DNA from: Phallusia fumigata
Taxonomy: Eukaryota; Chordata; Ascidiacea; Phlebobranchia; Ascidiidae
NCBI GenBank assembly: GCA_008931825.1
Contig: QXVZ01032838.1
Coordinates: 1-64,000 of the forward strand
Direction of reading: 5' to 3'
Length of the DNA stretch: 64,000 nucleotides
In this document: positions 55,601-64,000 of the stretch, in pieces
How positions within the stretch are numbered: position 1 is the first letter of the stretch
Layout: each line of letters starts with the position of its first letter
Made by a program: the position numbers and the translations under genes
Notes under the pieces: generated by a model
What the model was told of the DNA's origin: nothing
The model's database searches: none
What the model saw: the letters and a program-made list of their open reading frames with translations, nothing else

Positions 55601-58600
55601 CAGCCCAAATATATGTGTTGCTGTGAGCGTGACCTTTGCTTTGCTTGGATTATTTTGGATTTGTTTTTTTTATTGACACTTGAATTTTAATAATTAGGTA
55701 GTAATCGCTATTTTATTCGGTTTTGGATTTGCTGAATTTAACTTGTGTTTCTTGTGGTTGGTTTGCGCCTTAATCAAGTAACATACTGTGGATTATTTCA
55801 GCTTAAATCAAGCTGATTTTGTATTACATAATATACAATGTGAGTGGCAGTCCTTTTCCTTGACGTTTTTTGTCAGTTCCGTGACAAGTCATGTGAGGCG
55901 TGTTACATAACACACCAAGGCCTCCAAGTTATTTAAATTCGTTGTGCATTGAAGCCTTTGACAGCACTAACAGTGGAAGTGGAATTGGTACAAGCCTTTT
56001 TTTTCATTGCAGTCATTGCAATCACAAGTCGCTTACACACATTACCTTGTCCTGACATTTTTTTGAATTGTTGTTTTATTGGCGCCACGGGTAGCTCGTT
56101 ATTTAATCTTCCACTGTGACCTTTTTGGAGTTTTGTGTGACAACAACCACGAACACAAGAAGTGTTTGCGATCAATAATGACCAAAATCTTATCAGATTT
56201 CCGATTCGGGCTTAAGCCTTGTTTTTGCACTGATGAAAATAGAAACCCGGACAACTTTGACATTCCGACTTCCCCAGTTTGACCCAAAACAACAGGATTT
56301 CTACTTAATCACAACCGAAACTCGCAACTTGTTTTTCGTCCTTTCAACTTCAAACCAGGGTTCACCCGCCACCAACAATTCTGACTCATTGTTTTTGCCA
56401 CCGCGCGCTTCCCTCGTCGCGACGAAGCCGTTATGACACCGGTGTGTTAATTCGATAAACACGCGACCGCGCGCGACCCCGTCACCTATGACGTCATACA
56501 GGGTTGTCGAAGATTGGTGTTAACCGCGCGCGGATGAATACAAAGCGCGATTGATTATCCCCCGCGCAGACTTTTACAATATTCAGGGTTTTAAATAATC
56601 TTAACAGAGTAGAAAGCAAACAAACATATCAAAGCGTTTGTCGAATGACTGGAAAACGTTTTACACAGAAGAATTGGGTGGAACTTCTTCACAAAATAAA
56701 AAATTCCCAACGCAAAATTAAAACCTTTAAACAACCTAAACAGGTCCATTCACAATTGTATGGTATTTCATTTCTGATGTGCTGCTTCTAAAGACACAAA
56801 CAACCACTGGTTTGCTTCATTGATTTCTAGCTGCAAGTTTTATTGCCGCTGTTTTACTTTTTGTTTTCCATTTTGGGAGTTGGTGGCGAAAATGGTCTCA
56901 ACCCACCACTGTGCCGAAGCAATCAAGTTTTTTGGGAAGCACAAGACACTGCGGCGAGATTTCAACCGCTAACCTTTCGAGTTCAGTGCGGTGGCACGAT
57001 TATTGGCCAAATCATAACACTTAATCTACGAATAAAATCCCCCAAAAAAGTTGGCATGCAGCTTATTGCTAGGTCCCTTCTGCAGTAAGCTACTAGGTTA
57101 GCAAACAGTTTGAAACAGCGTTTCCTAACCTTTTTTCCCGCATTACTTATTTCTGTACAAACCAAACTTCCACTTCCCAGAATTTACCAAAATCAAAATT
57201 GATATATTTTACAGTTTTGCCATACTCATTTAACAGTGCTATTTTCAGCCAACAGGTTCTGCTAATTGCCCACCTGATACCCTGTTATCACCCGCATGTA
57301 GAAAAAATAGATTAGGAACAGAATGTTTCTACTTACTGATTGTATTTGGTGCCCAAATCCCTGTTGGAGAATCCTCTTCGATTCCAGTTGAAACAAAACG
57401 CTGTAAAGTATTAATTTACACCCTAGGAAAACTTTCTGTAATGACAATTGCATGATTATTTACAGATTTCAAAGGCTACTTGGTTTAAGTAACATTTTCG
57501 CTTACACATTTTGCTTGGTATTACAAAATATAAGTTTAATTACTGCTAGACGCCAAAGCTACAATCAATAGGGCAATATTGGCGTTACAGGTTAGACTAA
57601 CCCTAAACAAAAAGGTTAGTGGCCAACTTGAACGCCAAACAACCCGGTCGAAACAGTAAACAACGCCTCCTCTGGCCTTAACTTGGCGACATCCCACCAC
57701 AAGCAACACAAGAATCCGAGAGTTTACGAATACTCAGCATTCCCTGAGGGCAATCACCACAAACGTGAGAGGGGGGCAGCGACATTTCAAAGCTGATTGA
57801 GCGACGGGGGTTCGGTTATCTAAACAAACAGCCCCCTTACAGCGAGGACATCGATCCGGGGACGTCGGGATAATCGCAACGGAGGCTTAGGGGACTGTCT
57901 GTGACCCCCACATGCCTCATGACGTCAACGGGGGGTCGAGTTGCGCAAACAGGACGATGTCCTCGGCGTTTTTGGGTGACGCGAGCTAAAATCGATCGCT
58001 TGTTGGGCTTCGCCTATGTTTCCCGCTGGACGAGCGATTTTTAAAGCGCTTAAGTGTTTCGAAAAGAAAAAATGTTGTCGTGCGGTCTAGCGGCAACTGC
58101 GAACCGAAACCTAAAACATTCCTGTAATTGGAAACACTGGCAAAAAAATTACAACTAAAGGACGTTCCAGTTTTGTTACTTCCAATTATCCAGTTTATAT
58201 TTTAAAATAAGTCCGTCTTTGACAGCCCTTATTAGTCAAAAGATCATTTGTAATATTAGATCACTGAAAAGTGTGCAAACAGGTTTAAAAAGTTTAAAGA
58301 AAGGTTAAACTGGCACGAGCTTAATTCGAGGGATTCGTGGCAACGTGTGTGTGGGGATTTGTGGACAATTACGGCAGGTGTTGGAGACGCACTTCGGCTA
58401 ATCTGAGACTTTCACCTCGTCTCTATCCAGACACCTACAAAGCTTAAAGCATAACTGGTCGGAAAATATGTTCAAAAACAAAATGCGAACTGAAAATTTG
58501 GTATTACGCCTGGTAATATGCTTTACTTTGCATGACATCGGTGGGGAATCGAGTTGTGGAAAAATTTTCTTCAAAAACTAAACAAAACAGAAAAAATCAT

Positions 58601-59501
58601 TCTAGCTTATACACATCAGAATGCGCAAAACGTTAATGACAATCAAAAACAAACAATTATTGACAAAAATTCGTATGTGATTTTCCTTTAAAGCTGAATA
58701 TTTAAAGAGAAGTAGTAAGTTTGGTGACAGCGGGCTCTTGCGCAATTTCTCATTAAAACTATCATGGCAATGATTGTAGGTTTACAAAAGTGATGCCAAT
58801 ATATTGAAGTGTTTCCCAGCAAATAGCTACAGTAGGCTTAATTGCTGTCACAATCCGCCATTTTAATATGTACAGATTTGGTTTACGCTTTTAAACACGG
58901 ATATCTGATGCAACCATTTTAACCAAACGCACCTGGTATGATGACAAAGAAACACGTTGTGCCATTTTGCCTACATCAATCGTTGTCAGTCGTAGCTTTT
59001 GTAAATAAATTTGCCATTTTGGCAGTATTTCGTAGTGTTGCTGTCGTTGTGGCACTTTGATTTACTACATTCGTACACAATACAGTTTATTCAAATTGAT
59101 AAAAAAGTTTCCTGTTCAACTACCAATAAACTGTCACCAACGGCAGTAGAGGGCACTGACTCCCTCGCTCATTTATGCGTAAGTTTTGCAAACCGATCAA
59201 AGATATACCTTTGGCAAAAAACGAAGCGCAATCACACAATTGACGACGAAACGCAGCGTAACCCCAATGACGTAACAGACCGATGCCCCTTGTGACGTAA
59301 CACACGAATGTTCCCAGTGAAACCCGGGCAAAGTCTGGATCGTGAGGAAATGACGCCTGAGATTCGTAGCCGGGGTCGCCTAAACACCATCGAGCGTGTC
59401 TGGCACGGCACCGCACCGCGACAATCTCGCCAATATCCACCGACTGACCTGTTAATTAGGCAAATTTGTCGTAATTGCTACAAACCTAACTGACCGTGGA
59501 C

Positions 59502-59765
59502 CACGTGTCTGTCACGCGACCACTCGAGCGTGTCAGATCACGTGACCGCGTGGATCAGTTTCTTGCTACGAAAAACTAGTTTGCTGTCAAAACAACGTCT
59601 GCCTATCGCGAAGGATGAGAAACATTCCGAACATTTGAGTACTTTGACAGTGGAAGTTGAACTCAGTTTCCGAAGAAACTCGGTCGCTCGATATCCAAGA
59701 TCTCCTGCCTAACCCGGGTCCCACCTGCTCGTCAGGCGGTCAACCAAGCGTAACAGGTCACGTGA
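59502..59765. promoter_or_regulatory. CACGTG (E-box) cluster
   Basis: CACGTG occurs at 59502-59507 and twice as the full TCACGTGA palindrome (59538-59545 and 59758-59765), in a CpG-rich patch. This is the binding form of USF, MITF/TFE and Myc-type bHLH factors. No coding start is attached. Confidence 0.45.
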
Positions 59766-59799
59766 TGACATCGAATCGAACATCAGCCGACGACGATTT

Positions 59800-62700
59800 C
59801 GGTCCCGTGGGCCAGGAACTCTTGGCCGGCCCGAAATCTCATGGATAGTATATCAACTCTCACAGTTTACCTCGGCCCATTGGGGACGCGCTGCTGATCT
59901 CGAAGTAATTCGCCATTGTCTCGTCTTTGAGCGCTCAGCCCTTCTGTGAAGCTGTTGGATAAAGCTGACTCTTGCACCTGACTACATGCCAAGAAAGCTT
60001 ATTGAACTTTTGCTTTTTCTCGTCTTTCGACACAACTTTATTGAAGCAGTGCTGGTTACATGCGCGATTTTTTCATCCAAGGCGGATTTCCAAAAGATTT
60101 TCGCGCTGTCACGTCGAATTCAAGAATGATTATTGTTATAAGCGGTTACCATGCGAACTCCTCCTGACTTTAATTGGAAAAAAAAACTTTTACCCCAGTT
60201 ATTAGTTCTAGTTAGGTCAAATCGAGTATGCGTGGTATTATCCTTCCTAGTTTTAACCATAGCAATTAAAAAGCTATCAGGACATGTACAAAAAACCTGA
60301 AAGCTGGCGGGAACATCTTAACCAGGCTTGCAGACTGCCATGTCTGTTAAACATACACAAACTGCTGCTGCCTTTAAATTCTGCGACAAAAATAAAATCA
60401 ACTCACGTTTTACATTATATACTCAAGTTTAAATTTAAAACTTCCTGACAACCATTTTTCTGTTACTCTTACTAACGCCAGTAAACTAAAGAAACAAATG
60501 CAAAATACATAACATCATGCCTTAGAAGTAAAACATTTTTTTAAAACTATTTAAACAATAAATAAAGTGCATTAGAGTTGCACAAGCCACTGGGATTTGC
60601 GAAATCAAAAAGTTTTAATTTTTCAAAAAAGTTTAAAGCTTATATCTTTTTCGCCAGAAAATAAAACACGTTTCATCTGAAAAACATAAATGCTAGAACA
60701 ATACCATGTGTATTTATGCTAAAAAAGTTTTAAAAACCGGTAAAAAGAGGTTGCAGCTTCTCTTGACTTCTCTAAACAACTGCGCCACACTATTACTGCA
60801 CTTGCATTGACCTGAAGCTACCACTGAGCTGCAGTGGTGGCTTAATCCATCTAAACACCATTTTACCGATGCACCTGGCAAGCTACAAGGATGGCCTGTA
60901 ACCCTGCTGGAGCCAATAAACAATTCCGATTACACGCGTTGATTACGCGTCGGATTAAAGTTATCAATTGACATGTGTTGTACTGTGCTGTAAGCCATGT
61001 GACCCTTTCAAGGGGCCTATAGCAATTTTCTGTGTCGATGATGTATCACATGTAAGCTTTCCATCTATCGCTGCCCAAAAACCTTGCAGCTGCCCTGCAT
61101 TTGAAATAAACAAAGCACGTATGGTTTGGGTTCAGAATAATTCTCTTTTGTCCTTGTCAACGAAATTCTTGTCATTTCGCAGATGATGAAAATTGTATTA
61201 AGTCAAATAGGCCACCTGCTGCTTTGAAACTAATTTTCTGTGACGTAGGAAGCCTTTACGATCTATAAAAATTTGACTAAAAAAGGCCTTAAAAAATTAA
61301 GACTGAAAAAGTTTTGAAAAATAAAAACGACACCATATTCACTGTATTGGGATGGGCAATAAAACAAACTTAGAACTTTATGTCCTGGTATTATATCCAT
61401 CTTTCTTTTTAATGCTTATGTAACTTTGTATTACTGGTTTGGAGACAATAAAAGTATTTATGCTATAAGGGGTTTTCATAATTCTATGCAAGTTTTAAGA
61501 CTTTTACCAGCTAGTACACATTTACACAACAAACACTGTGATACACTTTTGGAAAAACAACAAAAAGTCCTCAGAGACCTTAAACTTTTAAACAAAGGTC
61601 GTGAAACTAAAACCAAAAAATTAATGAATTTCACAAAATGATACAAACGCTGATAGCAACTAAAGAAATGTTTATTTGAAATATATCATATATTATTGGC
61701 TTGTATCTGTATGTTAAAATTAAAACCGTGCGTTGTGGACCACGGTTGGGTCGACAGTGAAAATCCTTGAGGTAAATTCGTTACACTTTGCACAGGGCGA
61801 GCGACGAATTGACAGAACCGTCACGCTCACTAAGATAATCCGCTAAATTCCTCGTTCGGCCGCCTGTTTTATTTCAACATCGCTTTTATTGTGAAGCGCT
61901 CAGGCGCAAGTTTATACCAAGTGTCAGGACCTCTGGGAGGTGGGAGGCTGTGTGGAAGAAACCGTCGCTAACAGCAAAGTCGCTAGTAGTCGTCGAACTG
62001 TTTTAATTTTTTCCGCTACTTCAAAGGCGAATTTATCAGACTTGTTCCTCATTGACACAATTTTTACCCTGAGCATATACCCCTGTGCAGTCAAAATCAA
62101 ATAATTGCCCAGGTTTTTTGAGCTTTGAGGCAATTTTAGGAGGCCAAACACAATTATAATTTTTTTTGTGAAAAAACTGAACTGCCATTGCCGATAAAAA
62201 GAAAAGGTAATAAACAGCTTTACAAGTAAAGAGGTATTATGTTTAATAAACATTTAGTTAAATGCAATTGCAATAATAATTCAACACACAATACTTCGAC
62301 ACAGACTTTTCAGTCACAAAATCTTGAAGTAAAATTTTGCAGTCGCTGGCGAGGATAACAAATCTGTTTTCACAACAAAGTTAAACCTTCAGCTGCGTGC
62401 GTTCGCATACGCAGAAGTTGTAGGTTAAGTAAATGCTTGGTTCTGAATTTTATTCAGATCTTTTGTGAAGTAGTGTCTTGTTGGGAACTCATGACCATGA
62501 CTTGCAAAGTAGTTAGTGTGTTGATGTCTAATCGCAATGAAACGTAAATGCAAAACAAATAATACAAAAAATACTTTTTTCCTTTAGAATGCCTTTTCCC
62601 TAAATAATTACCGACCAAGTTGAACATTACAATGCAAACCACCTACAAGATTATTGGCCTAAAATAACCCAAGTTGCGGAATTCAATTTTTGCGAAATTT

Positions 62701-64000
62701 CCGTTATTTGTAAAATCAACAAAAATGTTAATTTGCGTACCTTTGTTAAACCCCGTATCATTTGTTTAGTCAAAATCTCTTTAGTTCATCGAGCGTTCGC
62801 TACAGACACCTTGCACACAAAATACGATCACAATGCAAAATGGCGTCGCGTCTAGCGAAAGTGCGACAGTTCCAATTAAAACATTCGCTCTCATCAACGA
62901 CGAAGCCAAACTTTTCACGCCTACATAAACCAAGCCTCGTTTTCAAGTGTCTTGTCCCGACAACTTGATTTTCCTAATGGCACGTTTATGGATAATTAAA
63001 TGTCGCAATATTGCATAGGACAAAAAACCAAAGATAAATTCACTAAACCTGTTGCAGTCGGCTTTTGCGTTTTTCCTTGTTCTGAGTTTCCAAAAACTAT
63101 CTTAAATTTTCAGGTTCACTTGAAACCTTAAACACTTAATACGACTAACTTTGGTTTGCGGCTAAGTTCGCATATTCTTGGTTATGCAAACAGGAAGTTA
63201 TGCAAGTAATGCAAATAAACAAAAGGCTCCTTGTGCAAATTACACACAAACACACAAGCTCGCTGAATTGCAATTAGGCGGTTTCGGTTCAAAACAAAAA
63301 TCTCAACAAACAAAAAAATTAACAAACAAACAATCACAAAATTCCTGTCACGCTCCAGTAAACCCACAATCTTTACTCACGAACTCTCCCTCAAGGCTCG
63401 ATCCGCCTCAACTGATCCAAACTCGGTCTAAACTGTCGGCCCGGTGCGAGTTTTTGCCTCTTCAAGCGAAAGTAATGCGCGTCTAGACGTCAAAGTTTGC
63501 GACCATGCCAAGCACCGGCGCAAAATGACTGCGTATCTCTCTCGAAAAACGAATTTTACCTAATCCGCTGCAGCTGAGCATGCAGATAATCGCCTATAAT
63601 CACTGAACAAGGGTTTGGGCCGCTTAGGATAGTTCCTACTAACCGATTAAGTAGGGATTTTAACTTTGCTGTAAAGCGAGAGCGACTTTGGGTGCGGAGA
63701 CTTGCAAAGCTCTGAAATGCGACGCAAAGTGACACTGGTTCGGCGACTGACACGCACCAGTGAAAAAAGCGATTGTGACACGGGGAAAAAACGCCCGCGC
63801 GTCGGCTGATACGGATTGTCGTTCCGATCTTAGTGTCACAACATTGAAACTATAACTTCCGATCCCGGTAGATTGTCCGCCGAAGCTTATGACACGCGAG
63901 TTTATAGTTGCAACGATAAACTGTCAAGGGACAGTGACGAAAAACATCCAACATTCATTATCGGGCCGCCTTGTCCTCGGAATTTCTAACTACCGCCAGA
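59800..64000. other. Right-hand edge, noncoding
   Basis: About 4 kb with no supported gene. It is AT-rich to about 63000, then CpG-richer toward the edge. A gene may start beyond 64000, but nothing in the window shows it. Confidence 0.45.

Larger units (their letters stand above)
50101..59000. other. Upstream noncoding region, distal part
   Basis: About 9 kb without a supported gene. It holds a TCCAAGGTCA plus TCAAGGTCA pair (52563-52604), CpG-rich patches near 54000-54400 and 56400-56560, TGACGTCA at 56489 and 57920, and a tRNA-derived B box at 51280-51310. The open frame 55321-55554 reads somewhat protein-like but has no recognised domain or splice sites. Confidence 0.45.

Noticed and set aside
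1-64000. CRISPR arrays, bacterial operons, defence systems
   Set aside because: Introns, splice signals and gene content are animal; no regularly spaced repeats were seen.

Overview
The window reads as AT-rich, intron-containing animal DNA, probably from an invertebrate chordate. An ascidian such as Ciona is my best guess: the basonuclin gene is vertebrate-like, introns are short to moderate, fossil tRNA-derived repeats are scattered, and there is an orphan 7TM family in tandem. The species call is inference. Nothing bacterial, and no whole mobile element, was recognised.

Left part (1-8300): two intronless 7TM receptor genes lie head-to-tail on the minus strand (794-1732 and 4766-5833). They are tandem paralogs, and each has a decayed tRNA-like element about 50-60 bases upstream of its ATG. 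The left copy loses homology to its sister exactly at the only N in the window (base 800), so its short C-terminus may be an assembly join. An 88-base direct repeat (1-88 and 2597-2684) also lies here.

Middle (8300-18900), all minus strand: a five-exon gene for a 395-residue type I membrane protein with leucine-rich repeats (8316-12818), then a five-exon gene for a 331-residue single-pass membrane protein with a long charged, repeat-bearing cytoplasmic tail that I do not recognise (14404-18811).

Centre (20600-37020): an intronless two-TM protein on the plus strand (20666-21784, TMEM200-like at moderate confidence) converges on a minus-strand basonuclin gene. I reconstructed basonuclin as eight coding exons (37018 down to 23830, 1234 residues, all splice phases agreeing). 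It has the Cys-rich N-terminal domain, a basic nuclear-localisation-like segment and two C2H2 finger pairs. The vertebrate proteins have three pairs, and the first is not found here.

Right part (37000-64000): no convincing coding sequence in about 27 kb upstream of basonuclin. It holds CpG-rich patches, a 157-base-period tandem duplication next to the basonuclin 5' end, clustered TCAAGGTCA sites (an extended nuclear-receptor half-site), an NRF1-like plus CRE-like pair, and a CACGTG cluster near 59.5 kb. I infer a regulatory domain for basonuclin, or an unannotated noncoding transcript. I did not find an obviously new protein system; the best leads are the basonuclin finger loss, this upstream motif architecture, the two membrane-protein genes and the receptor duplication with its assembly breakpoint.
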